A stretch of DNA of 7,521 bases from Pseudomonadota bacterium (GCA_023423605.1 JAFAFF010000032.1:1-7521), one strand, 5' to 3'; shown: positions 1 through 7,131, counted from the first letter of the stretch. The notes: generated from the letters alone by a model not told the origin. Numbers and translations are program-made.

Positions 1-44
1 GCATCGACCGCGGCATTTCGCATGCGGCTTTTGGAGAAACCGAG

Positions 45-218
45 ATGGCCAACCAGAATCAGAACCAGCAGAACCAGCGCGATCAGCAGGGCCAGCAGAA
101 CCAGCAGGATCAGCGTGGCCAGCAGCATGGCGGTCGTGACCAGCAGCAGCAACAGCAGCAGGAACAGCAGAAGCGCAACCAGAACCAGCAGCAGGGCGGC
201 AACGAAGAAGAGGAATGA
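45..218 (+). CDS. Small Gln/Asn-rich low-complexity protein, function unknown
   Basis: I do not recognise this protein. The ATG at 45 follows a GGAG ribosome-binding site (33-36) by 8 bases, and the frame ends in TGA at 216-218, giving 57 aa. By my count 27 residues are Gln and 8 Asn, with the rest Gly, Arg, Asp, Glu, Lys and His. After Met1-Ala2 there is no hydrophobic residue, so no signal peptide, membrane segment or folded core is expected and the chain should be disordered. Residues 13-21 and 22-30 form an imperfect nine-residue repeat, residues 33-39 are seven consecutive Gln, and the tail is four Glu. Almost every Gln codon is CAG. A good RBS, a stop just before a strong terminator and a consistent composition argue for a real gene. 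It resembles small hydrophilic stress-induced proteins only in composition; that is a guess, not homology. Confidence 0.62.
   Translation: MANQNQNQQNQRDQQGQQNQQDQRGQQHGGRDQQQQQQQEQQKRNQNQQQGGNEEEE
81..134 (+). repeat. Imperfect 27-bp tandem repeat inside the Q-rich ORF
   Basis: Two adjacent 27-base units (81-107 and 108-134) both begin GATCAGC and share GGCCAGCAG. They encode D-Q-Q-G-Q-Q-N-Q-Q and D-Q-R-G-Q-Q-H-G-G. The surrounding gene is also rich in CAG and AACCAG units. The pattern suggests growth of the gene by slippage or local duplication; length variation between strains is an inference. Confidence 0.45.
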
Positions 219-242
219 GCCGTGCCGTTGTGCTGAACGAAT

Positions 243-271
243 GAAGTCCCGCTCCGGCGGGACTTCTTTTT
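243..271 (+). terminator. Intrinsic terminator after the Q-rich gene
   Basis: A perfect 10-bp stem, GAAGTCCCGC (243-252) with GCGGGACTTC (257-266), encloses the loop TCCG and is followed by TTTTT (267-271). It begins 25 bases after the Q-rich stop codon. On the minus strand the stem is followed only by a broken T-rich stretch, so it may serve the convergent VOC gene, which ends at 287, less efficiently. Confidence 0.9.
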
Positions 272-286
272 ATTGCAGGAGCGCGT

Positions 287-1000
287 TCATGCACGCGCAA
301 TCGGGCTCGCCTGGCGCGCCCGCACCCGCCAGCCGTGATCGGTGTCACTTACAACTACCTCATCCTTCCCGGTGATGGCAGCAGGCACGTCATTGATGAG
401 GACGTCCAGCCCGCGTCCACGCGGCAGATCCTTTTTCTCGGGGAACCATGGACGCTGAGCATCCACCAGGATCAACAGCCCTTCATCGTCACCCATCGGC
501 GCGAACGCGGGCGAGGGCAGGGACAGAGGCAGCAGGCCAAAGCACCGCGTGATCTCTGCGCGCGTGCCATCCACGTCGCTGGAAGGAATGCCGACTTCAC
601 TCAGGCAACTGATCTCGCTGCCATGAAAGGCGCCCGTTCGTGACGAGGCGGGCAGGCGACGCCGACCGATCAACTCCAGAATCAGGCCATCCGGTCCGGT
701 GAAGTACACCGATTGCGATTGCCAGCTGCTTTCCAGCGCGAAGTATTCCTTGCCTGCGGGATCGCGTTGCAGCGGCGAGCGGGCGCGCAGCCATGCGGTC
801 ACTTCGGCGAAACGGTTGTCCGGCACATTGAAGGCCAGGTGCACACCGCCAACGGGACGGTCACCGGCTTCTTCAAACAGAAGGGTGCTCCAGCCGACAC
901 GAACGCGGTTGTCCTCCACCGACATCTGCAGGACATCGCGGAAATACGTCGCCACGCTGGCGACATCGGAAACCGGCAGGACGAGTTCGATAAGGCGCAT
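287..1000 (-). CDS. VOC (glyoxalase/bleomycin-resistance/dioxygenase fold) protein, two halves
   Basis: The 237-aa product is a vicinal-oxygen-chelate family protein, a fold used by glyoxalases, extradiol dioxygenases and resistance proteins. The N-terminal half (about 3-113) opens with ELVLPVSDV and carries the typical GGVHLAF strand (His54) and the closing PDGLILELIG (Glu109), the usual places for metal ligands. The second half (about 129-230) opens with CLSEVGIPSSDV and contains GDDEGLLILV and RPWFP, but it lacks the final D-G-x-x-L-E-L strand and its acidic ligand. It therefore looks like a degenerate partner module. No signal peptide is visible, so it is probably cytosolic. The start is the ATG at 998-1000; the Shine-Dalgarno match is weak. 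It is divergent from the hydroquinone reductase gene across 149 bp. The substrate cannot be read from the sequence. Confidence 0.85.
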   Translation of the reverse strand: MRLIELVLPVSDVASVATYFRDVLQMSVEDNRVRVGWSTLLFEEAGDRPVGGVHLAFNVPDNRFAEVTAWLRARSPLQRDPAGKEYFALESSWQSQSVYFTGPDGLILELIGRRRLPASSRTGAFHGSEISCLSEVGIPSSDVDGTRAEITRCFGLLPLSLPSPAFAPMGDDEGLLILVDAQRPWFPEKKDLPRGRGLDVLINDVPAAITGKDEVVVSDTDHGWRVRARQASPIARA

Positions 1001-1149
1001 GGCCGCATGATGCCACGCGGCGAATGGCCCCCGTCTTCATGTTGGCGGCGTGCTCACCCGGAGTTGCCGCTACCTGCGCTAGAACAGCCGCATGGTTGCT
1101 GCGGCGGCGGCTGGCATATATCGCCGAGTCTGGAAGAGGAGGGTTACCC

Positions 1150-2100
1150 ATGGGTATGTTGATCGACGGTGCTTGGAAGCCCGGCACGGCAGGCGATGCC
1201 GGGAAGGATGGCGAGTTTCATCGGGAAGAAGCCGCCTTCCGCGATTGGGTGACGGCCGATGGTGAGCCCGGCCCCGACGGCGAACCTGCGGTGAAGGCGG
1301 AGCCGGGCCGGTTCCGGCTGTATGTAAGCCTGGCGTGCCCGTGGGCGCATCGCACGCTCATCGTGCGGGCCTTGAAGGGGCTGGACGCACTGGTTCCGCT
1401 CTCCGTGGTGCACTGGCATATGGGTCGCAACGGCTGGACGTTCGCACCCGGCCCCGACACCACGCCGGACCCGGAACGTGGCGCGCATCATCTTCACGAG
1501 CTGTATCAGGCGGCGCGACCCGGCATGACCGGCAAGGCGACGGTGCCGGTGCTATGGGACCGCAAATCCGGCACGATCGTCAGCAATGAATCCTCCGAGA
1601 TCATCCGCATGTTCAACCACGCATACGATGCGCTGGGCGCGCGTGCGGGTGATTACTATCCGAAGGGCTTGCGTGAGGAGATCGACCGCGTCAACGCACG
1701 CGTCTATGACACGTTGAACAACGGCGTCTACAAGGCGGGTTTCGCGGCCACCCAGGACGCGTATGAGGCGGCGGTGTATCCGCTCTTCGAGACGCTCGAT
1801 TGGCTGGATGCACGCCTGCGCGACCGTGCCTGGCTGGTGGCCGAAGCAATGAGCGAAGCGGATATCCGCCTGTTCACCACGCTCATCCGTTTTGATGCGG
1901 TGTATTACGTGCACTTCAAGTGCAACGTAAGGCGGATTGCCGACTATCCCGCGCTGCACGCATTCGTGCAGCGGATGATGGCCATGCCAGACGTCGCTGC
2001 GACGGTAAATTTCGATCACATCAAACAGCACTATTACGGCAGCCACGAGCATCTCAATCCATCCGGGATCGTTCCGGTAGGTCCGGCGGTTGCATTCTAG
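1150..2100 (+). CDS. yqjG: Glutathionyl-hydroquinone reductase (Xi-class glutathione transferase, YqjG/PcpF/ECM4 family)
   Basis: This 316-aa protein should reduce glutathionyl-hydroquinones to free hydroquinones, using glutathione and a catalytic Cys, in the cytosol. The N-terminal thioredoxin-like domain has the family motif ACPWAHRT with catalytic Cys63. It is followed by the VPVLWD region and then NESSEIIRMFN, the glutathione-binding Glu-Ser segment. The all-helical C-terminal domain includes the LVAEAMSEADIRLFTTLIRFD block and a Tyr-rich tail (HIKQHYYGSHEHLNPSGIVP) typical of this family. The ATG at 1150 has GAGGAGGG (1136-1143) six bases upstream. The frame stays open to an ATG at 1024, but those 42 codons do not resemble the family. 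A weak promoter-like pair, TTGCTG (1096) and TATATC (1117), has a short 15-bp spacer. I see no convincing terminator, only a short GC hairpin near 2186-2199. Confidence 0.93.
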   Translation: MGMLIDGAWKPGTAGDAGKDGEFHREEAAFRDWVTADGEPGPDGEPAVKAEPGRFRLYVSLACPWAHRTLIVRALKGLDALVPLSVVHWHMGRNGWTFAPGPDTTPDPERGAHHLHELYQAARPGMTGKATVPVLWDRKSGTIVSNESSEIIRMFNHAYDALGARAGDYYPKGLREEIDRVNARVYDTLNNGVYKAGFAATQDAYEAAVYPLFETLDWLDARLRDRAWLVAEAMSEADIRLFTTLIRFDAVYYVHFKCNVRRIADYPALHAFVQRMMAMPDVAATVNFDHIKQHYYGSHEHLNPSGIVPVGPAVAF

Positions 2101-2243
2101 GTGGCCTGACCAAACCTGAACGGGGCGCATGTCACATCGATAGCGGCAATGTTCCGACAATCTTCGGCGCTCAGCTTCGGACGTGAGCGGTCGGCCGCTT
2201 CCCGGCCACCGATTCCATCAACCGACGATTGGAGGACTCCATC

Positions 2244-2597
2244 ATGTCCCGTTCCGTTTCCTTCAGTATCCGCGGCCTTGCCCTTGCCTTGGCGCTGACG
2301 GCAGGCGTCACCGTCGCTGGCGACGCCGATGCGCTGTCGCGCAAGGACAAACGCACGCTGGTCGGTGCGGTGGTCGGCGGCGTGGCGGGGCATGTGCTGT
2401 CCCATGGAGACCCGGCGATGATCGCCGGAGGCGCATTGGCCGGTGGTGCGATCGGCAACGTGACCACACCGGACCGCCGCGACAGCCGCGATTATCGTCA
2501 TGACCGCCACGATGACCGCCGTCGCTGGGAGCAGGAACGTCGCCAGCGTGCCCGTCACTATCATGAGCGTGGGCGTCGCGATCATCGTTGGCGTTGA
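2244..2597 (+). CDS. Secreted glycine-zipper protein with Arg/His-rich tail
   Basis: The 117-aa product starts at the ATG at 2244, 8 bases after GGAGG (2231-2235). An in-frame TTG at 2229 is less likely because it precedes that RBS. Residues 1-30 look like a Sec signal peptide: an Arg-containing start, a hydrophobic core GLALALALTAGVTVA, and A-D-A at 28-30 as a likely cleavage site. Residues about 39-72 form a glycine zipper of two short helices (GAVVGGVAG, then GGALAGGAIG), as in 17-kDa-antigen-like and Gly-zipper 2TM proteins, which usually sit in or at the outer membrane. From about residue 77 the chain is dominated by Arg, His and Asp with several Tyr and Trp, ending DHRWR. No lipobox Cys is present, so it is not a lipoprotein. 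The function is unknown; envelope association is inferred. Confidence 0.82.
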   Translation: MSRSVSFSIRGLALALALTAGVTVAGDADALSRKDKRTLVGAVVGGVAGHVLSHGDPAMIAGGALAGGAIGNVTTPDRRDSRDYRHDRHDDRRRWEQERRQRARHYHERGRRDHRWR

Positions 2598-2636
2598 TCG
2601 GCGGATCCTTTGCTGCGATAGGTCTGGTGATCGGGA

Positions 2637-4163
2637 TCATGGGTAATGGGACGAGGCGACACTCGTCCCCGCACCGCGGTCCAGTTGTCGATAACCGATG
2701 GCTTCTGCCAGATGCGGCGTATGGATGTCCCCGCTGTCGTCCAGGTCTGCGATGGTGCGAGCGACGCGCAGTATCCGGTGCATGGCCCGCGCGGACAGCT
2801 GCAGTCGTTCGATGGCCTGCTCAAGCAGGGATTGGTCGCCTTCGCACAGCGAGGTGCAGCGGCGTAGTGCCTTGCTGTCCAGATGTGCATTGAGCGCGCC
2901 ACGCGACTGCTGCCGCGCGCGTGCGGCAAGCACCCGGGAACGGACATCCGTGCTGCACTCGCCTGCCGGCGTGCCTTCGCGCAGCTCTTCCGGTGACAGC
3001 CGGGAAACAGGGACATGCAGGTCGATGCGATCCAGCAACGGACCGGACACGCGAGCGCGATAGCGTTGGATGCGTTCGCTGGTACACAGGCACCGGTTGC
3101 TGCGATCGCCTGCCCATCCGCACGGGCAGGGATTCATCGCCGTCACCAGCTGGAAACGTGCCGGAAAGACCACGCTGCGTGCGGCACGGCTGATGCGGAT
3201 ATGACCTGATTCCAGTGGCTCGCGCAGCACTTCCAGCGCATTGCGGCTCCATTCCGGCAGCTCATCCAGGAACAGGACGCCATGATGTGCCAGCGAGATT
3301 TCGCCGGGATGGGGCGGATTGCCGCCGCCTGCCAAGGCCGCGGGACTGGCGCTGTGGTGGGGCGCGCGGAACGGTCGCTGGCGCCAGCGGCGTGGGTCCA
3401 GCCCGCTGCCACTGACCGATGCGATGGCCGCGCTCTGCAGGGCTTCTGCCTGGCTGGCTTCGGGCAGGATGCCCGGAAGCCGAGAGGCCAGCAGGGTTTT
3501 GCCGCAGCCCGGGCTGCCGATCAGCAGCAGGTTGTGGCCACCGGCAGCGGCTACTTCCAGCGCCCGCCGTGCATGCAGTTGGCCACGGACGTCGGCAAGA
3601 TCCAGCGGTGGTTCGATGTCCACCGCGATACGTTCGGCACGTGGCAGGCGCCGTGGATCGTCCACCGATGCGCAGGCTTCCAGCAGGGTGCGCGCGACAC
3701 GCACATCGGCGTGATCGGCCAGCGCGGCTTCGGCGGCATTGGCCGGTGGCACGAACAGCGTGCGTCCCGCTTCGGCAGCTGCGATGGCGGCGGGCAGCAC
3801 GCCATCCACCGGCCTCAGCTCGCCGGTGAGCGCAAGTTCGCCCAGGTACTCGTGTCGCACCACCTGCTGCGGATCGAGCTGGCCGCTGGCGGCCAGGATG
3901 CCCAGCGCAATGGCCAGGTCGAAGCGTCCGCCTTCCTTGGGCAGGTCCGCAGGCGCCAGGTTGATGGTGGTGCGTCGCTGCGGGTAATCGAAGCGCGCGC
4001 AGAGCAAGGCGGCACGCACGCGCTCGCGCGATTCGCGCACGGTGGTTTCCGGCAGCCCGACGATCTGCGTGGCCGGCAGGCCGCCGGACAGATGGACTTC
4101 GACACGCACCAGCGGGGCATCGGCGCCTGCGCGGGCACGGCTGTGGACCAGCGCAAGGCTCAT
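2637..4163 (-). CDS. comM: ComM/YifB family Mg-chelatase-like AAA+ ATPase (branch-migration helicase)
   Basis: ComM is a hexameric helicase that promotes branch migration while incoming single-stranded DNA is integrated during natural transformation. The 508-aa length matches the family (about 500-510). The N-terminal ChlI/Lon-protease-like domain (about 20-165) contains GLPETTVRESRERVRAA, INLAPADLPKEGGRFDL and YLGELALTGELRPVDG. The AAA+ domain follows: Walker A GSPGCGKT (216-223), the block FRAPHHSASPAALAGGG, and Walker B GVLFLDE (295-301). Next come MNPCPCGW and RCLC, whose Cys pairs (346/348 and 358/360) resemble a metal-binding cluster, then SGPLLDRIDLHV with candidate arginine-finger residues, and the C-terminal YRQLDRG. 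The ATG at 4161-4163 has a modest GGGATGG ahead of it. It lies 111 bp downstream of ubiK on the same strand. That gap contains the GC inverted repeat GGCGGCTGCCGCC (4209-4221) and a CATACT-like -10, so comM may have its own promoter. Confidence 0.96.
   Translation of the reverse strand: MSLALVHSRARAGADAPLVRVEVHLSGGLPATQIVGLPETTVRESRERVRAALLCARFDYPQRRTTINLAPADLPKEGGRFDLAIALGILAASGQLDPQQVVRHEYLGELALTGELRPVDGVLPAAIAAAEAGRTLFVPPANAAEAALADHADVRVARTLLEACASVDDPRRLPRAERIAVDIEPPLDLADVRGQLHARRALEVAAAGGHNLLLIGSPGCGKTLLASRLPGILPEASQAEALQSAAIASVSGSGLDPRRWRQRPFRAPHHSASPAALAGGGNPPHPGEISLAHHGVLFLDELPEWSRNALEVLREPLESGHIRISRAARSVVFPARFQLVTAMNPCPCGWAGDRSNRCLCTSERIQRYRARVSGPLLDRIDLHVPVSRLSPEELREGTPAGECSTDVRSRVLAARARQQSRGALNAHLDSKALRRCTSLCEGDQSLLEQAIERLQLSARAMHRILRVARTIADLDDSGDIHTPHLAEAIGYRQLDRGAGTSVASSHYP
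2648..2669. other. Hairpin at the convergent 3' ends of the glycine-zipper gene and comM
   Basis: A perfect 8-bp stem, GGGACGAG (2648-2655) with CTCGTCCC (2662-2669), has a 6-base loop. It lies about 50 bases past the glycine-zipper stop and inside the last codons of comM. Neither strand has a T-run after it, so it is at best a weak stop or RNA-stabilising structure. Confidence 0.25.
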
Positions 4164-4274
4164 GCATCCATCCCGGTCTGCGGTGTTGCGGCAAGTATGA
4201 AACGCAGTGGCGGCTGCCGCCGTCCGGGAAAGATCAGGTAACTCTAGGGATGCCGATACCCGACGCGTCAGTGT

Positions 4275-5046
<772 letters not shown>

Positions 5047-5048
<2 letters not shown>

Positions 5049-5715
5049 AGGACCCGGCGCCGCGACGCTTGGACCAGCGGTAGAAGCGCTTCCAGCCTTC
5101 ACGCACCGCGGCCACCCAGCCCGGGTCGGCGACGCGTGCGGCCAGCGCATCGCTGGGCCGCTGCCCGGTGAGCCGCTGGCGCATCTTGACCAGGTTCTTC
5201 AGATCGCTGCGACTCAGCTGGCGGCTGATCGGGTTACGCCGCAACCAGCGCGGCGTGCGCCACGCGGAGGTGAAATCCAGCAGCACCGGTACACCGGCGC
5301 TCACCACCACGTTGGTGCCATGCAGGTCGTTGTGGGTGATGCCAGCAGCGTGCAGGCGGTCCAGTGCCTGCTGCAACTGCTCGAAGACATCACTGCCCAC
5401 CGCCTGTGCGGTACTGAGCGTATGGCCGGGAATGAATTCCATGCCCAGTGCCAAGCCACCGATGGTGCCCAGCAGCGCAGGGGCATGCTTCCAGCCATTC
5501 AGACGGGCGAGCATCCTGGCTTCGCGGCGCACCAGCAGGCGCGCCAGCACGGACAGCGGCGTGCCGCGATAACGGGTGTAATCCTTGACCACGGCGGGAC
5601 GACCGTCCAGGCAGGTGCGGTAGACGTCCGGCTCCAGGAAGCGCTCGCCACGCTTGAGCAGCAAGGGGGCGGCCGCCTCGGCGGCACAGTAGGCATTGGA
5701 AGGAACAGTAGTCAT
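5047..5715 (-). CDS. Small LPS-kinase-like (Kdo/WaaP, RIO-type) protein kinase-fold phosphotransferase
   Basis: This 222-aa protein has the minimal kinase fold of the lipopolysaccharide kinase/RIO group, whose members phosphorylate Kdo or heptose of the LPS inner core at the cytoplasmic face of the inner membrane. Visible motifs are VVKDY with the ATP-binding Lys44, RREARML with the helix-C Glu65, the hinge-like MEFIPG (92-97), the catalytic loop HNDLHGTN (Asp130, Asn135), and DFTSAW (Asp147, the DFG-like metal ligand). The C-terminal third is basic (RWLRRN, GWKRFYRWSKRR), fitting a membrane or LPS surface. The start at 5713-5715 (MTTVPSNAY) is chosen because the open frame up to 5880 runs through AT-rich spacer; the RBS is only a weak GAG. 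The gene faces away from lpxO, which also modifies lipid A. The substrate is inferred; a protein kinase role is possible. Confidence 0.82.
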
Positions 5716-5791
5716 GACGGTCTCGGCAACCCGGTGGGCGGCGCAGTGCGTCAAGCGAACCGGTGTAACGGATGAGGCTAAGCTTTCGTTA

Positions 5792-5820
5792 ATTTTAGAA
5801 CCGAGTAGTTCGCTATTCCA
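5792..5820 (-). promoter_or_regulatory. Candidate sigma-70 promoter of the kinase gene
   Basis: On the minus strand TGGAAT (5815-5820) lies 17 bases before TAAAAT (5792-5797). The -10 matches the consensus at five of six bases, while the -35 is weak. It sits in the AT-rich part of the spacer and would give a leader of about 70 bases before the ATG at 5715. It also supports choosing the shorter kinase start. Confidence 0.38.
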
Positions 5821-5902
5821 TGCGGTGACGTATTCGCCACTGAAACACTGCGTCGCAAGGAGCGGACAATGTAGTATCACTTATTTAATTCAAGTTATTT
5901 CA

Positions 5903-6172
5903 ATGGGATGCGCCAGTGTGGCGGCCGCCAGCAGCGAAACGAACGCTGAACAGCGTGTGCCGCTGTCTGTCGGCAAAGGGCGCGCCAGCAAGCAGATCAA
6001 CGGGTCCGCTGCATCCGTGGTGCTTGACCCGGACCGGGCAGCTGCCGACCATGGCGCCTTCGCGCGCGATGCCCGCAGGTGCGGTGGACGCGCGTCGGCG
6101 CGTTCGGGACCAATGGAGCGACGCGCCGGACTCTGCAATCTCTACCCGGTCCAGGCCGGAGGAATCCAATGA
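5903..6172 (+). CDS. Doubtful small ORF overlapping the lpxO start (ATGA)
   Basis: An 89-codon frame starts MGCASVAAASSETNAEQR and ends ALCNLYPVQAGGIQ-like sequence at a TGA sharing ATGA with the lpxO start, an arrangement typical of translational coupling. Against it: no Shine-Dalgarno precedes the ATG (the upstream bases are AT-rich), the third-position GC is lower than in the neighbouring genes by eye, the composition is unremarkable Ala/Arg/Ser, and I recognise no family. The lpxO gene also has its own good RBS, so it needs no coupling. It is listed only because of the overlap. Confidence 0.15.
   Translation: MGCASVAAASSETNAEQRVPLSVGKGRASKQINGSAASVVLDPDRAAADHGAFARDARRCGGRASARSGPMERRAGLCNLYPVQAGGIQ
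6086..6105 (+). other. GC-rich hairpin in the lpxO leader
   Basis: GGACGCGC (6086-6093) pairs with GCGCGTTC (6098-6105), with one G-T pair, around the loop GTCG. It lies about 63 bases before the lpxO ATG. It could be a leader RNA structure if transcription starts in the AT-rich part of the spacer. No T-run follows, so it does not look like a terminator. Confidence 0.3.
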
Positions 6173-7074
6173 TCAAGATCGTGCTGGCGGCGCTGTTCGT
6201 AGCCTGCGTGTTGTACATCCATTACCGCGGCAAGGTGCGTGCGCGCTGGTCGCGGCAGCTGCTGGACCATTCCAGTTTCATGGCGCCGATCAACGTGGTC
6301 ATGTACCTGTTCTCCAAGGTGCCGACAACGCCCTTCCTGGACCCGGGCAAGGAGTTCCCCCAGTTGGAGCCGTTGCGGCAGAACTGGCAGGTGATCCGCG
6401 ATGAGGCGCTGGCCCTGCGCGACGCGCAGAAGATCGCCGCGTCCAGCAGCTTCAACGATGCCGGTTTCAATTCGTTCTTCCGCCGTGGCTGGAAACGCTT
6501 CTACCTGCGCTGGTACGGCCCGTCGCACCCGTCGGCCCGGCAGCTGTGTCCGCGCACGGTAGCGCTGATCGAGTCGCTGCCCGATGTTCGCGCGGCGATG
6601 TTCGCGCAATTGCCCCCGGGCAGCGAGCTGCGCCCCCATCGTGACCCGTTCGCCGGTTCGCTGCGCCTGCACCTGGGCCTGAGCACGCCCAACGATGATG
6701 GCTGCTATATCGAGGTGGACGGCATCCGCAGGAGCTGGCGGGACGGTGAGTGGATGATGTTCGATGAAACCTACGTCCATCATGCGCACAACGAAACCGA
6801 CCAGGACCGTGTGATCCTGTTCTGCGATATCGCGCGTCCCCTGCGTTTCGGCTTGCCAGGCCTGTTCAACCGCGCCGTCGCCGCCACGTTGCTGGCCGGT
6901 GGCGCATCGCCGAACCTGCCGGGCGACCCCACCGGTGGCGTCAACAAGGCCTTCGGTGGTGTGTACAAGGTGCGCCTGAAGGCCAAGGCATTGCGGGCAC
7001 GCAGTGCATTTGCCTACCACGCCATCAAATGGGGTCTGGTGCTGGCGGTGATTGCGGGAATCTGGGCGATCTGA
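6169..7074 (+). CDS. lpxO: LpxO-type lipid A 2-hydroxylase (aspartyl/asparaginyl beta-hydroxylase family)
   Basis: LpxO is an inner-membrane Fe(II)/2-oxoglutarate dioxygenase that adds a 2-hydroxyl group to an acyl chain of lipid A. The 301-aa length matches the family (about 300). Residues 3-17 (KIVLAALFVACVLYI) form an N-terminal membrane anchor and 286-301 a second hydrophobic segment; the catalytic domain lies between. Family blocks include FNDAGFNSFFRRGWKRFYLRWYG in the substrate-side region (95-117, quoted here in parts: FNDAGFNSFF and GWKRFYLRWYG). The iron ligands are His157 and Asp159 in LRPHRDPF, with His204 in FDETYVHHAHN, and Arg214 in DQDRVILFCD is the likely 2-oxoglutarate anchor. 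All expected catalytic residues are present. GGAGG (6158-6162) lies six bases before the ATG; the open frame to 6079 is not needed. It is divergent from the LPS-kinase-like gene and followed by a strong terminator. Exact acyl-chain specificity is not readable here. Confidence 0.92.
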   Translation: MIKIVLAALFVACVLYIHYRGKVRARWSRQLLDHSSFMAPINVVMYLFSKVPTTPFLDPGKEFPQLEPLRQNWQVIRDEALALRDAQKIAASSSFNDAGFNSFFRRGWKRFYLRWYGPSHPSARQLCPRTVALIESLPDVRAAMFAQLPPGSELRPHRDPFAGSLRLHLGLSTPNDDGCYIEVDGIRRSWRDGEWMMFDETYVHHAHNETDQDRVILFCDIARPLRFGLPGLFNRAVAATLLAGGASPNLPGDPTGGVNKAFGGVYKVRLKAKALRARSAFAYHAIKWGLVLAVIAGIWAI

Positions 7075-7098
7075 TCGCACCGTTGCCGAGCACAATAC

Positions 7099-7131
7099 AA
7101 AAACCCGCGCTGTCGCCAGCGCGGGTTTTTT
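7099..7131. terminator. Bidirectional intrinsic terminator between lpxO and speE
   Basis: A perfect 9-bp stem, CCCGCGCTG (7104-7112) with CAGCGCGGG (7117-7125), has the loop TCGC. It is flanked by AAAAA (7099-7103) and TTTTTT (7126-7131), giving a U-run on whichever strand is read. It starts 25 bases after the lpxO stop and lies downstream of the convergent speE, so it should end both transcripts. Confidence 0.93.

Larger units (their letters stand above)
5716..6168. other. 453-bp spacer between the divergent kinase and lpxO genes
   Basis: No confident gene lies here. About 5776-5900 contains markedly AT-rich stretches (roughly 37% GC over 5781-5820 and 20% over 5871-5900), unlike the GC-rich genes on both sides, and is the likely promoter zone. 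It has the kinase promoter candidate and a TTATTT direct repeat (5881-5886 and 5895-5900). From about 5903 to 6168 the DNA is GC-rich again. This part holds an 89-codon + strand frame (5903-6172) whose TGA overlaps the lpxO ATG, plus a hairpin at 6086-6105. The overlapping frames on both strands have no recognisable protein similarity. Confidence 0.6.

Noticed and set aside
22..375. 117-codon Ser/Arg-rich frame over the Q-rich gene
   Set aside because: It is an off-frame reading of the CAG repeat that crosses the terminator at 243-271 and has no supporting features.
1024..1149. Upstream start for the hydroquinone reductase
   Set aside because: The strong GAGGAGGG RBS lies directly before the ATG at 1150 and the family begins there.
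2097..2585. 162-codon frame antisense to the glycine-zipper gene
   Set aside because: The + strand gene has an RBS, a signal peptide and zipper motifs; the antisense frame has none.
4209..4221. GC inverted repeat GGCGGCTGCCGCC as a ubiK terminator
   Set aside because: Five-bp stem with a three-base loop and no proper T-run on the minus strand; too weak to call.
3262..4241. Long open frames of 310-319 codons overlapping comM, one on the same strand and one opposite
   Set aside because: comM matches its family over the full length with all motifs. The other frames are Arg/Pro/Ala-rich shadows, as expected from GC-rich codon usage.
5716..5880. 55-codon N-terminal extension of the kinase
   Set aside because: It runs through AT-rich spacer and the promoter candidate, and the peptide does not look like a kinase N-lobe.
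5881..5900. PhoP-box reading of the TTATTT direct repeat
   Set aside because: The repeat starts are 14 bases apart rather than the 11 expected for a PhoP box, and the half-sites do not match GTTTA.
6142..7095. 317-codon frame antisense to lpxO
   Set aside because: It mirrors lpxO codons, has no family motif and would read through the shared region; lpxO has all its catalytic residues.
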